A stretch of DNA of 64,000 nt. Origin: Kumtagia sp963839725. GTDB lineage: Bacteria; Pseudomonadota; Alphaproteobacteria; Rhizobiales; Rhizobiaceae. Shown piece by piece: positions 17,785 through 26,798 of this stretch (positions within the stretch are counted from its first letter, which is position 1; every line of letters begins with the position of its first letter). The notes beneath the pieces were generated by a model. The model had not been told where the DNA came from and did no database searches. It worked only from the letters and a program-made list of their open reading frames with translations. The position numbers and the translations under genes are program-made. Location: contig CAWIWT010000031.1 in assembly GCA_963839725.1 (NCBI GenBank), forward strand, positions 124,001 to 188,000. Reading direction: 5' to 3'.

Positions 17785-19158
17785 TCAGGCTGCCTTGGCC
17801 ACGACCCTGTTGCGACCGGCGGTTTTGGCTTCGTAGAGAGCCATGTCGGCTCTCTTCATCAGCGCCTCGACCGAGTCATCGCCATTCAGAAGTGACGACA
17901 CCCCGGCGCTTACGGTAACTCCGACCGTCTGCCCTTCCCTGCCGACCATGAACGGTTCGATCTCGATTTCCGAGCGAATGCGCTCGGCGATCCGCTCCGC
18001 GACTGCGGCTTCGGTATCCGGCATGACAACGACGAATTCTTCACCGCCGTAGCGGCACGCGAGATCGATGCCGCGAACATTCTTGCGCAGGCGACGCGCG
18101 AATTCGCGCAAAACGTCGTCGCCGCCGCTGTGCCCGTGGGCATCGTTGACGGACTTGAAGCGGTCCAGGTCCAGGATAAGGACCGAGAGCGGACGCCGCC
18201 GCGCCACCGACCGCTCGAAAAGCGTCTTCATATGGCTGTCCATGTAGCGGCGATTTTGCAGACCCGTCAGCACGTCCGTCACGGCCATTTCGATGGTTTC
18301 GGTGACGCTGTCGCGCAGATATTCGTTGTAGCGCTTGCGCTTGATCTGGGTTCGAAGACGCGCAGTCAGCTCGTGCCTGTCGATCGGCCTGACCAGATAG
18401 TCATTGATGCCCAGCTCCAGGCCACGCACAAGACGACTGTCCTCACCCATGTCCGCCAGAAGCATGATCGGCAGGAAGCGCGTGCGGTCGAGAGAACGCA
18501 ACTGCGCGCAAAGGCGCAGCGGATCGTAGGCTGCAAAGGCAGTCGAGATCAGAACGCAGTCATACGGCGCCTCCGCAGCCTGGAACAGGCCAGCCTGCGG
18601 ATCGATGACGATGTCGAGGACTGCCTGCCCCGCCAGGAACTGTCGGATCCGCTCGTACGACGACTGCCGTTCATCGATGAGAAGCACCTTCGGCAGCGCC
18701 TCCCGATCCGGCTGTTGGCGCGAGAACAGTGCCTCGATGCCAATGTTACGCACCGTTGTGGCTCGAAGCCGCAATTCGTCGACCAGCGTCTTCAAGCGGA
18801 CGAGGCTTTTCACCCGCGTTATGAGCTGCAGATCGTTGACCGGCTTGGTCAGGAAGTCATCGGCGCCGACCTCGAGGCCGCGCACGCGATCCGTTACCTG
18901 GTCCAGCGCGGTGACCATCACCACTGGAATATGGGCCGTCGCCGAGTCCGCCTTAAGCCGCCGGCAAACCTCAAAGCCGTCCATTCCAGGCATCATGACG
19001 TCGAGCAAAACGACGTCGACCTTGCCACTCTCGCATACCTCAAGGGCCGCCGGACCATTAGACGCAGCGATCACGTCGAAGTACTCCGCGAGGAGCCTGA
19101 CTTCGAGTAACTTCACATTTGCGGGAATATCGTCGACGACCAGAATGCGAGCAGTCAT
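17785..19158 (-). CDS. pleD: Response regulator diguanylate cyclase PleD
   Basis: A 457-residue REC-REC-GGDEF protein making cyclic di-GMP. In Caulobacter it drives the flagellated-to-stalked transition. The first REC has the DD pair and phospho-acceptor VVLLDVMMPGMDG (Asp about 53). The second, adaptor REC is degenerate. The GGDEF domain shows GGEEF with the inhibitory RGID five residues before it, so product inhibition at the I-site is expected. MTDVLTG-type linker residues (AVTDVLTGLQNRRY) precede the cyclase. It follows divK by 40 bases in the same direction, the conserved divK-pleD operon. Confidence 0.95.
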   Translation of the reverse strand: MTARILVVDDIPANVKLLEVRLLAEYFDVIAASNGPAALEVCESGKVDVVLLDVMMPGMDGFEVCRRLKADSATAHIPVVMVTALDQVTDRVRGLEVGADDFLTKPVNDLQLITRVKSLVRLKTLVDELRLRATTVRNIGIEALFSRQQPDREALPKVLLIDERQSSYERIRQFLAGQAVLDIVIDPQAGLFQAAEAPYDCVLISTAFAAYDPLRLCAQLRSLDRTRFLPIMLLADMGEDSRLVRGLELGINDYLVRPIDRHELTARLRTQIKRKRYNEYLRDSVTETIEMAVTDVLTGLQNRRYMDSHMKTLFERSVARRRPLSVLILDLDRFKSVNDAHGHSGGDDVLREFARRLRKNVRGIDLACRYGGEEFVVVMPDTEAAVAERIAERIRSEIEIEPFMVGREGQTVGVTVSAGVSSLLNGDDSVEALMKRADMALYEAKTAGRNRVVAKAA

Positions 19159-19198
19159 AATCGGTTACTCGAACTCCGGAGAGACGGGGAGACACTCA

Positions 19199-19570
19199 TC
19201 ATGCGTCTCCCAAATACCACTTTATCGTTTCGATAAAGCGCGGAACCGAAATCGGCTTGGAGATGTAGGCTTCGCAGCCGCCCTGCCTGATGCGTTCCTC
19301 GTCCCCCTTCATGGCGAAGGCCGTAACGGCGATCACCGGGATCATGTGCAGATCGTCATCCTGCTTCAACCATTTGGTTACCTCGAGCCCGGAAACCTCT
19401 GGCAGCTGGATATCCATCAGGATGAGGTTGGGGCGATGAGAGCGCGCCAAGTCAAGCGCCTCAAGACCATTGCGCGTCCGCACGGTCTCGTAGCCGCTGG
19501 CCTCGATTAGGTCGCGAAAGAGCTTCATATTCAGCTCATTGTCCTCGACGATCATCACTTTCTTAGCCAT
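19199..19570 (-). CDS. divK: Single-domain response regulator DivK
   Basis: A 123-residue CheY-like receiver with no output domain. KVMIVEDNELNMKLF gives the acidic pocket, LILMDIQLPEVSG the phospho-acceptor Asp (about residue 53), and the Thr/Lys switch residues lie in AVTAFAMKGDEERI and YISKPI. DivK connects the PleC/DivJ kinases to CckA-CtrA control of the cell cycle in Alphaproteobacteria. The ATG at 19570 is preceded by AAGCAGG. It is the first gene of the operon with pleD. Confidence 0.95.
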   Translation of the reverse strand: MAKKVMIVEDNELNMKLFRDLIEASGYETVRTRNGLEALDLARSHRPNLILMDIQLPEVSGLEVTKWLKQDDDLHMIPVIAVTAFAMKGDEERIRQGGCEAYISKPISVPRFIETIKWYLGDA

Positions 19571-19755
19571 TAACCTGCTTTCCGGGACGGCACTGCGAGC
19601 CGCAGCACTCGCCATTCGAGTTTTGACAATAGCAAACGAACATTGACGAAACGCAAATCGGCGACATCAGACTGTCGTAAATCGGCACGCTTGCCGCATT
19701 CACACAGCGCGACTACTGAGACAATACTAGTATCCCGCTACGAATGGTCAAATGA

Positions 19756-20055
19756 ATGGCGTTGCATAAACCCACACTCCAAGACGCCGAAGCGATAGCG
19801 GTTTCGGGACTTATCTTCGTTGCCAACGACCCGATCCTGCTGCCTCGCTTTCTCGCCATCACCGGCATAGAGTCGTCCGCCATTCGGGAGGCGGCGCGCG
19901 AACCTGGCTTTCTCGCGGGCGTTCTTCAGTTCATCCTTGCGCACGAACCCACCCTGCTCGCCTTCTCCGACCAGGAGGGCATTTCGCCCGGTGCCGTGGG
20001 GACCGCGCTGAGGATGCTGCCGACCGGAGACGACCAATATCTCGCCTCGACATGA
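19756..20055 (+). CDS. DUF3572 family protein
   Basis: A 99-residue alpha-helical protein with the DUF3572 pattern: AEAIAVSGLIFVANDPILLPRFLAITGI at the N-terminus (pattern only) and ALRMLPTGDDQYLAST at the end. No function is known. It is divergent from divK, and the two genes are commonly neighbours in Rhizobiales. ATGs just upstream are out of frame with early stops, which fixes the start at 19756. Confidence 0.85.
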   Translation: MALHKPTLQDAEAIAVSGLIFVANDPILLPRFLAITGIESSAIREAAREPGFLAGVLQFILAHEPTLLAFSDQEGISPGAVGTALRMLPTGDDQYLAST

Positions 20056-20133
20056 GCGCGCGTTTTCCGCTTTGAACGCGGTCCCCTCACACAAGTGCTG
20101 TCGCGAGGCAGAATAAACACCGAGGATGATCCT

Positions 20134-20709
20134 CTACAACCGCAGCCGCATCAACGGCCTGCCCGCCTTGCGCTCCGCAATGCGCTCAAATCCAGCCCTT
20201 TCGAACACCCGTGTCGAGCCGACAAACAAGCCGACGGAGCGCGAATCCTTCGACTGATTTATCGGGCATGCCTCAAGCAGACGCGCGCCACTGTCGCGCG
20301 CATAATCGACACCCGCCGCGACAAGACGGTGCGAAAGACCCGCTCCCCTGGCAGAGCTGCGTACGAAAAAGCAGGAGATCGCCCAAATGCCCGGATCGGC
20401 TTGATGCTCAGGTTCCAGCGGCGCCGACACACGGCCGGCATTGTTCCACTCCGGCACGTCGGCACGCGGACCTATCTGCATCCAGCCGACAGCCTTTCCA
20501 CCGTCGAAGGCCAGCAGACCGGGTGGCGGGCCGGTCTCGATACGGGCGCGGATGAAGTCCTTGTTGCGCTGGCGGTTGTTCTCGCGGCGAACCGCCGGCG
20601 GCAAGCGGAAATGCGTACACCAGCATCCGTAGCAGGCGCCTTGCTTGCCGAACAGATCCTCGAACGCTGGCCAGAGGTCCGGTCCCAGCGGCTTCACTGT
20701 CACCAGCAT
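20134..20709 (-). CDS. GNAT family N-acetyltransferase
   Basis: A 191-residue protein. The acetyl-CoA loop is recognisable in CFFVRSSARGAGLSHRLV (R/Q-x-x-G-x-G/A type) and the later VGSTRVFERAGFERIAE is a typical GNAT C-terminus. The N-terminal CYGCWCTHFRLPP suggests the small branch of GNATs with a Cys-rich start. The acceptor is unknown. It is divergent from dinB across 67 bases. Confidence 0.8.
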   Translation of the reverse strand: MLVTVKPLGPDLWPAFEDLFGKQGACYGCWCTHFRLPPAVRRENNRQRNKDFIRARIETGPPPGLLAFDGGKAVGWMQIGPRADVPEWNNAGRVSAPLEPEHQADPGIWAISCFFVRSSARGAGLSHRLVAAGVDYARDSGARLLEACPINQSKDSRSVGLFVGSTRVFERAGFERIAERKAGRPLMRLRL

Positions 20710-20776
20710 AACACTCCTCCGCGCGCCGCGCCTTGCGGGCGTCGCTGCACTGTCCTATCATCGCGCTGTTCTGTTT

Positions 20777-22106
20777 ATGTTCGCATCGATGGCGCCGCCT
20801 GTCAACAATCCGGATCACGGTTTCTGCCGCGATTGCCTGGCGCTTCAGCCGGGTGCCGCACTGCGTTGCGTACAATGCGGCAGCCCCCGTGTAACCCGCC
20901 ACAGGGAGCTCTATCGGCTGCATCTGGCGCATATCGACTGCGATGCCTTCTATGCGGCGGTTGAAAAGCGTGACAATCCGGAACTGCGCGACAAGCCGGT
21001 GATTGTTGGGGGCGGCAAGCGCGGCGTTGTCTCGACCTGCTGCTACATCGCGCGCATCAGCGGGCGTGCGCTCGGCGATGCCGATGTTCAAGGCGCTGGA
21101 AGCCTGCCCCGACGCGGTCGTCGTCAAGCCGGACATGGAGAAATACGTTCGCGTAGGACGCGAGGTGCGCTCAATGATGCAGGCGCTGACGCCGCTGGTC
21201 GAGCCATTGTCGATCGACGAGGCGTTCCTCGACCTCAGTGGCACGGAGAAGTTGCACGGCAAGCCGCCTGCCCTTGTGCTCGCCGACTTCGCGCGGCGCG
21301 TCGAAGCTGAGATCGGCATCACCGTTTCGGCGGGGCTTTCCTACTGCAAGTTCCTGGCGAAGATCGCCTCCGACATGAGAAAGCCACGCGGCTTTGCCGT
21401 CATCGGCGAGGACGAGGCCGTATCCTTCCTCGCAGTCCAATCCGTGACGCTGATCTGGGGCGTTGGCAAGGCGTTCGCCGCTTCGCTGGAGCGCGACGGC
21501 ATCCGCACGATCGGCCAATTGCAGACGATGGATCAGGGCGACCTGATGCGCCGCTACGGCACCATGGGAAATCGGCTGTTCAGGCTGTCGCGCGGCCAGG
21601 ACGACCGGCGGGTGCACCCCGATCACGAGGCGAAAAGCGTTTCGGCCGAAACTACCTTCGATGCCGACCTCGCCTCGATGGCGGATCTCGTGCCGGTGCT
21701 GCGGGCGCTGTCGGAGAAGGTGTCGGCGCGGTTGAAGAAGGCCGGCATTGCCGGGCGCACGGTGGTGCTGAAGCTAAAAACCCAGGATTTCAAGATCCGC
21801 ACGCGCAATCGGCAGCTTGCCGATCCGACCCGGCTTGCCGACCGCATTTTCCAGACCGGGCTGCAGTTGCTTGACAAGGAAGCCGACGGTACGCGCTACC
21901 GCCTGCTCGGCATCGGCGTCAGCGACCTTTCTGATGACGGCAAGGCGGACCCGCCCGACCTGATCGACGAGAAGGCGCGCAAGCGGGCGATGGCGGAAGG
22001 TGCGATCGATCAGCTTCGCGACAAGTTCGGGCGCAAGGCGGTGGAGACCGGATACACCTTCGGCAAGGGGAACAGTGCGCATCCGCCCGAGCAGCTGGAT
22101 GATTAG
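20777..22106 (+). pseudogene. dinB: DNA polymerase IV, frameshifted
   Basis: A Y-family translesion polymerase in two frames. The 5' part (from 20777, or ATG 20789) carries an N-terminal zinc-ribbon-like CRDC...CVQC, then HIDCDAFYAAVEKRDNP and GGGKRGVVSTCCYIARISG. The 3' part continues GVRSAMPMFKALEACPDAVV and SIDEAFLDLSGTE through the HhH and little-finger domains to a TAG at 22104-22106. The frames join at GGG 21062-21064; one G fewer restores ISGVRSAM. This is a single-base insertion, hence a recent mutation or a sequencing error. All catalytic acids are present, so the gene would be active if the frame were intact. Confidence 0.9.
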
Positions 22107-22124
22107 AGCACGACATGCTCTAAA
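22103..22124. repeat. TAGAGCA palindrome at dinB stop
   Basis: TTAGAGCACGACATGCTCTAA is a short palindrome beginning on the dinB stop codon TAG. It resembles the ends of common rhizobial intergenic palindromes and could serve as a hairpin after dinB. Beyond it, to 22213, lies a second weak inverted pair (CTTCTCCC...GGGGAGAAG). Confidence 0.6.
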
Positions 22125-22213
22125 GCCTCAATCCCCGTAATCCGGAATGTTGAGGAGTTCGCCGCAGGCCACCTTCTCCCACAAACAAGGGGAGAAGGGA
22201 GAACCGCCATGCC

Positions 22214-25200
22214 CTAAACCAACTCCACCTCGACAACGCCCGGCACGGCGCGCATAGCCGAAGCTACCTGCGGCGAGATGCGGTAGCCACCGGGCAGCGC
22301 GACCTCGACTTCGCCGCGCGCGTCGGGCTTGAGCACGACGAAGCTCACCTGTCCGTCGCCCTTCATGCCAAGCTGACCGGCGAGCGTTTGCAGCGGACCG
22401 GCGTCGCGCACATAGATGCGCAGTGCCTTCTGCACGCGGCTTGCCTCCTGCTCCAGCGAGCTCACCGTTTGGATGCGCAAATTGATGCCCTCCGGACGAT
22501 CCTCGGCGGCGACGGTCAACACCACGGAACGGCCGGGCTCCATGAGATCGCGATATTGCGCGAGCGTCTCGGAGAACATCACCGCCTCGTACTGCCCGGT
22601 CTGGTCCGAAAACATCACCACGCCCATCTTGTTGCCGGTGCGGGTCTTGCGCTCCTGCTTGGAGGTCACCGTGCCGGCAAGCCGGCCGGCGGTGGCGCCA
22701 CGCTTCACCGCAGCGGAAAACTCGGCCCAGTTCTGCACGCGCATCTTCTGCAGCGCCGCCTTGTAGTCATCCAGCGGATGGGCGGAGAGATAAAAACCGA
22801 CCGCCAGAAACTCCTTGTGCAGCCGCTCCGCCGCCAACCACGGCTCGGCGGCAGGCAGATGCAGTTTCTGCTGGCGGCTGGCGGAACTCGCGCCGAACAT
22901 GTCGGTGATGCCAAGTGCTGCATCCTCGTAGGCGCGGGAGGATAGGCCCATCATGCGCTCGACTCCGGCCATAAGTGCCGCCCGGTCGTGACCGAAGCAA
23001 TCCAGCGCGCCGGCGAGGATCAGGCTTTCGAACACACGCTTGCCGACGATCTTGGGATCGACCCGCTCGCAGAAATCCTCGAGATCGGCGAAGAGCTTTT
23101 CCTTGCGCTTCTCGACAATGTGCTCCACGGCGGCATCGCCGACGCCCTTGATGGCGGCGAGCGCATAAAAGATGCGGTTCTCCTCGACTTCGAAGTTGCG
23201 GTAGGACGTCTTCACGGAAGGCGGCACAACGTCGATGCCGAGCCGCAACGCATCCTGGCGGAAGTCGGCCAGCTTGTCGGTATTCGACATATCCAGCGTC
23301 ATCGACGCGGCCAGGAATTCGACCGGATAATGCGCCTTGAGATAGGCCGTCTGATACGACACGACGGCGTAGGCAGCGGCATGCGACTTGTTGAAGCCGT
23401 AGTCGGCGAACTTCGCCAAGAGGTCGAAGATGAAGTTCGACTGTGGTTTGGTTAGCCCGTTCCTGACCGCGCCGTCGACAAAACGGGCGCGCTGCGCGTC
23501 CATCTCCGCGCGGATCTTCTTGCCCATCGCGCGGCGCAGCAGGTCGGCTTCGCCGAGTGAGTAGCCGGAAAGTTCCTGCGCGATCTGCATCACCTGTTCC
23601 TGATAGACGATGACGCCTTGAGTTTCGGCTACCAGGTGGTCGATCATCGGATGGATCGACGCGATTTCCTCTTCCTTGTGCTTGCGCGCATTGTAGGTCG
23701 GAATGTTTTCCATCGGACCTGGGCGATAGAGCGCCACCAGCGCAATGATGTCCTCGATGCGGTCCGGCTTCATGCCGATCAGCGCCTTGCGCATGCCCGC
23801 CGATTCCACCTGGAACACGCCGACCACTTCGCCCCGCGACAGCATCTGGTAGGTTTTGTCATCATTTAGCGGCAACCGCGCCAGATCGATGTCGACACCG
23901 CGCCGCCGGATCAGCTTGACCGCCGTTTCCAGCACCGTGAGCGTCTTCAAGCCGAGGAAGTCGAACTTCACCAGCCCCGCCTCTTCCACCAGCTTCATGT
24001 TGAACTGGGTGACCGGCATGTCGGAGCGCGGATCGCGATACATCGGCACCAGTTCGGACAGGGGGCGGTCGCCGATGACAATGCCCGCCGCGTGGGTCGA
24101 GGCATGGCGGTAAAGCCCCTCCAGCTTCTGCGCCATATCGAGCAGCGTACCGACGATCGGCTCCTTTTCCATCTCCTCGGCAAAGCGCGGCTCGCCCTCG
24201 ATCGCCTTGGCGAGCGTCACTGGATTGGCGGGGTTCTGCGGCACCATCTTGCAGAGCCGGTCGACCTGGCCATACGGCATCTGCAGCACGCGGCCGACGT
24301 CGCGCAGCACGGCGCGCGCCTGCAGCGACCCGAAGGTAATGATCTGCGCCACTTGATCGCGTCCGTATTTGCCCTGCACGTAACGGATTACCTCGTCGCG
24401 GCGATCCTGGCAGAAGTCGATGTCGAAGTCGGGCATCGATACGCGGTCGGGGTTGAGGAAGCGCTCGAACAGCAGCGAGAAACGCAGTGGGTCGATGTCG
24501 GTGATGGTCAGCGCGTAGGCGACAAGCGAGCCGGCGCCCGAACCACGGCCCGGCCCGACCGGAATGCCATGCGCCTTAGCCCATTTGATGAAGTCCGCCA
24601 CGATCAGGAAGTAGCCGGGGAACTTCATGCGCTCGATAACACCGAGCTCGAATTCAAGCCGGTCGCGATACTGCTCCTCGGTGTAGCCTTCCGTCATTCC
24701 GACCGTTTCAAAGCGCATGGCCAGGCCTTCGCGAGCCTGTCGGCGCAATTCCTCAACCTCGGCCTTTTCGGCATCGTCTCCCGCGCCGGTGAAGCGCGGC
24801 AGGATCGGCGAGCGCTTCTTGGGATAATAGGAGCAGCGCATGGCGATCTCGACGGTGTTGTCGATCGCTTCCGGCAGATCGGCGAACAGCACGGACATTT
24901 CGGCCTGGCTCTTCAGATAGTTGTCGGGGGTCAACCGCCTGCGGTCGTCCGAGGCAACCACCGAGCCCTCGGCGATGGCGATCAAAGCGTCGTGTGCGTC
25001 GAAATCGTCGCGAACCGGGAAGAATGCCTCGTTGGTGGCAACCAACGGCAGCTCGTGGCGATAAGCGAGATCAACGGTCGCGACCTCAATGCGCTTATCC
25101 CAGTTGCCGACGCGCTCCAACTCGACATAGAGGCGGTCGCCAAAGATCGCCTTGAGCTTCAGCAGGCGGCCTTCCGCAAGATCGGCGTGGTCGAACTTCA

Positions 25201-25771
25201 GTGCCATGCCAACCGGGCCATGCGGGCCGCCAGTGAGGCAGATCAGCCCCTGCGACAGTTCCTCCAACCATTCGGTCGAAACGCGGATCGTCTCGCCTGC
25301 GGGATTATCGAGGTAGGCGCGGCTGACCAGCCGGACCAGATTGGCATAGCCTTCCGCCGTCGCGGCCAACAGCACGATCGGATTGTGTTCGACGCCGCGA
25401 CGCTGGCTGCTGCCGCGGTTGCCGTAAGTCGTCTCGCCGCCGAAGGCTAGGTCGAGTTGGCAGCCGATCAGCGGCTGGATGCCTTCCTTCGTGGTCTTGT
25501 TGGCGAATTCGAGCGCGCCGAACAGATTGTTGGTGTCGGTGATGGCGATCGCCGGCGCACTGTCCCTTTGCGCCAGACTCACTATCTTTCCGATCGGCAG
25601 TGCACCCTCCAGCAGCGAATAGGCCGAGTGGACACGCAGGTGCACGAAGGGCCGCATGCCGGCCGGCGCCTTGGCTTGCGGTGTCATTGCCGCGCGGAGA
25701 ATGGGGTCGCGCGGGGCTCGGTCGTCAGGCATGGCGGCTCGGTTGTCGGAGGACTCAATTTGTTGGGTCAT
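22214..25771 (-). CDS. dnaE: DNA polymerase III subunit alpha
   Basis: An 1185-residue replicative polymerase. An N-terminal PHP domain opens with FVHLRVHSAYSLLEGALPI, after a roughly 40-residue extension. The palm has GPGRGSGAGSLVAYAL and the catalytic acids in MPDFDIDFCQDRRDEVIRY (about residues 445-463). The helix-hairpin-helix and OB-fold regions follow, ending AMRAVPGVVEVELV. Its length and single-frame integrity mark it as the essential dnaE1. It converges with the dinB pseudogene. The ATG at 25771 gives the extension; an internal Met nearer the PHP domain is possible. Confidence 0.95.
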   Translation of the reverse strand: MTQQIESSDNRAAMPDDRAPRDPILRAAMTPQAKAPAGMRPFVHLRVHSAYSLLEGALPIGKIVSLAQRDSAPAIAITDTNNLFGALEFANKTTKEGIQPLIGCQLDLAFGGETTYGNRGSSQRRGVEHNPIVLLAATAEGYANLVRLVSRAYLDNPAGETIRVSTEWLEELSQGLICLTGGPHGPVGMALKFDHADLAEGRLLKLKAIFGDRLYVELERVGNWDKRIEVATVDLAYRHELPLVATNEAFFPVRDDFDAHDALIAIAEGSVVASDDRRRLTPDNYLKSQAEMSVLFADLPEAIDNTVEIAMRCSYYPKKRSPILPRFTGAGDDAEKAEVEELRRQAREGLAMRFETVGMTEGYTEEQYRDRLEFELGVIERMKFPGYFLIVADFIKWAKAHGIPVGPGRGSGAGSLVAYALTITDIDPLRFSLLFERFLNPDRVSMPDFDIDFCQDRRDEVIRYVQGKYGRDQVAQIITFGSLQARAVLRDVGRVLQMPYGQVDRLCKMVPQNPANPVTLAKAIEGEPRFAEEMEKEPIVGTLLDMAQKLEGLYRHASTHAAGIVIGDRPLSELVPMYRDPRSDMPVTQFNMKLVEEAGLVKFDFLGLKTLTVLETAVKLIRRRGVDIDLARLPLNDDKTYQMLSRGEVVGVFQVESAGMRKALIGMKPDRIEDIIALVALYRPGPMENIPTYNARKHKEEEIASIHPMIDHLVAETQGVIVYQEQVMQIAQELSGYSLGEADLLRRAMGKKIRAEMDAQRARFVDGAVRNGLTKPQSNFIFDLLAKFADYGFNKSHAAAYAVVSYQTAYLKAHYPVEFLAASMTLDMSNTDKLADFRQDALRLGIDVVPPSVKTSYRNFEVEENRIFYALAAIKGVGDAAVEHIVEKRKEKLFADLEDFCERVDPKIVGKRVFESLILAGALDCFGHDRAALMAGVERMMGLSSRAYEDAALGITDMFGASSASRQQKLHLPAAEPWLAAERLHKEFLAVGFYLSAHPLDDYKAALQKMRVQNWAEFSAAVKRGATAGRLAGTVTSKQERKTRTGNKMGVVMFSDQTGQYEAVMFSETLAQYRDLMEPGRSVVLTVAAEDRPEGINLRIQTVSSLEQEASRVQKALRIYVRDAGPLQTLAGQLGMKGDGQVSFVVLKPDARGEVEVALPGGYRISPQVASAMRAVPGVVEVELV

Positions 25772-25900
25772 TGTCGCGCAGACGGGGTGATGACGCCAGC
25801 CGGAATGGCTTTCAAGTCACAGGAATGGATATAGGGGAGCGACGGCACCGATGCGAATACAGCGGTTTTGCGCTCAAGTCGCTGCTGCTTCTACCAGATA

Positions 25901-26096
25901 CCCCTCTCCGTCTCGCCCTTCGACAAGCTCAGGGCTCGCCACCTCTCCCCAGAGGGGCGAGGAACCCAAGCTGGAACAGCGGCACCTCTCGAACGCACTG
26001 CTTGCAAGGGCGAAGCATCTCAGAACCTGGGTTCCTCGCCCCTCCGGGGAGAGGTGCCGAGCCCTGAGCTTGTCGAAGGGGCGAGACGGAGAGGGG
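25901..26096. repeat. Long inverted repeat (about 69-bp arms)
   Basis: Arms 25901-25969 and 26028-26096 are near-perfect reverse complements, from CCCCTCTCCGTCTCGCCCTT inward through CTTCGACAAGCTCAGGGCTC to GAGGAACCCA. The spacer is 58 bases. This is a well-known sort of dispersed palindrome in rhizobial and other genomes. It would form a cruciform or a very stable RNA hairpin. Confidence 0.88.
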
Positions 26097-26199
26097 TTGA
26101 AGCAATAGCCGCACCCGCCACCGGGAATAGAATTTGGCAACTCTTTCCTCTAACCAATTGAAACGACACCCTTGTCAGCATCTTTGGCAGGAGATTTTA

Positions 26200-26253
26200 T
26201 TCCCACCAGCACTTTCTCGCGTATTCTCCGCCATAGCAGCTTGCTGGTGGGAA
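26200..26253. repeat. Perfect 12-bp inverted repeat
   Basis: TTCCCACCAGCA at 26200-26211 and TGCTGGTGGGAA at 26242-26253, separated by 30 bases. It is not followed by a T run on either strand, so a terminator is unlikely. Confidence 0.75.
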
Positions 26254-26379
26254 CGGGTGTACAACCGGCATCCAGGCAAGTGTGGCACCGGGCCGGCCAC
26301 GCAACGGTTAGCGTGGTTTGGGGTGATCCCCCGCAGCCTAGACCCGGCCCCGGATCAAGCTCGCGAGCCGTTAACTCGG

Positions 26380-26485
26380 CCGGGTTTGGTTTTGGGGAAG
26401 CATGCCGGCGGCGCATGGCGAAGCGTCACTAAACTATACCTTACAAGGCGCAATGCCATGCGCCGTCTCCCACACCCAAACCCGG
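26380..26485. ncRNA. Candidate structured RNA or regulatory element upstream of cutC
   Basis: Two nested perfect ten-base stems: CCGGGTTTGG (26380-26389) with CCAAACCCGG (26476-26485), and inside it GGCGCATGGC (26410-26419) with GCCATGCGCC (26455-26464). The inner loop of about 35 bases is comparatively AT-rich. Flanking hairpins (CCACG...CGTGG near 26298; CCGG..CTTCGAAAAG..CCGG near 26482-26500) extend the structure. I could not match it to RNase P RNA, tmRNA, SRP RNA or a known riboswitch. The strand and the RNA nature are unproven. Confidence 0.3.
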
Positions 26486-26798
26486 GCTTCGAAAAGCCGG
26501 GGACCGCGCCCGTGCGTCTGTGCACCAACAGGCCCGAAGCCCACCGAAGGACGAGATCTCGGCATGCGAAACGAATCCGGGAATCCGCGCGGGCGATCGG
26601 CGGTGGATCTGCGAATCGCGGTAGAAATCCCCGCCCCGCCGCGTAGTATCGCGCCAGGCTGCCGGTTTCGGAAATGGCCAAACGCTACAAGGCTGGCAGC
26701 CTCGACCCGAAATTTGGATGAGAAGCCACTCTCGTGAGATTGCGGTCGCCGACCTTCGCGCCGGCGATCTGCATTTCAAGACCAATTCAGGAGCTACC

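Larger units (their letters stand above)
25772..26798. other. Gene-free stretch with palindrome and structured segment
   Basis: About 1 kb without a supported gene between divergent dnaE and cutC. Frames here have no family features and mutually overlap. It holds a long palindrome (25901-26096), a 12-bp inverted repeat (26200-26253) and a nested pair of perfect inverted repeats (26380-26485). Confidence 0.6.

Noticed and set aside
24092..25450. A 452-codon plus-strand frame across dnaE
   Set aside because: Shadow of dnaE; composition is that of an antisense frame and no motif is present.
26380..26485. RNase P RNA, tmRNA or SRP RNA in the structured segment
   Set aside because: Diagnostic strings (GAAAGTCCGG for RNase P, a tRNA-like end and tag frame for tmRNA, GGTCAGG...GGAAGCAGC for SRP) are all absent.
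26134..26737. Coding frames between dnaE and cutC
   Set aside because: Overlapping frames in several registers, rich in Arg/Pro, with no start context or family features; the DNA shows RNA-like or palindromic structure instead.
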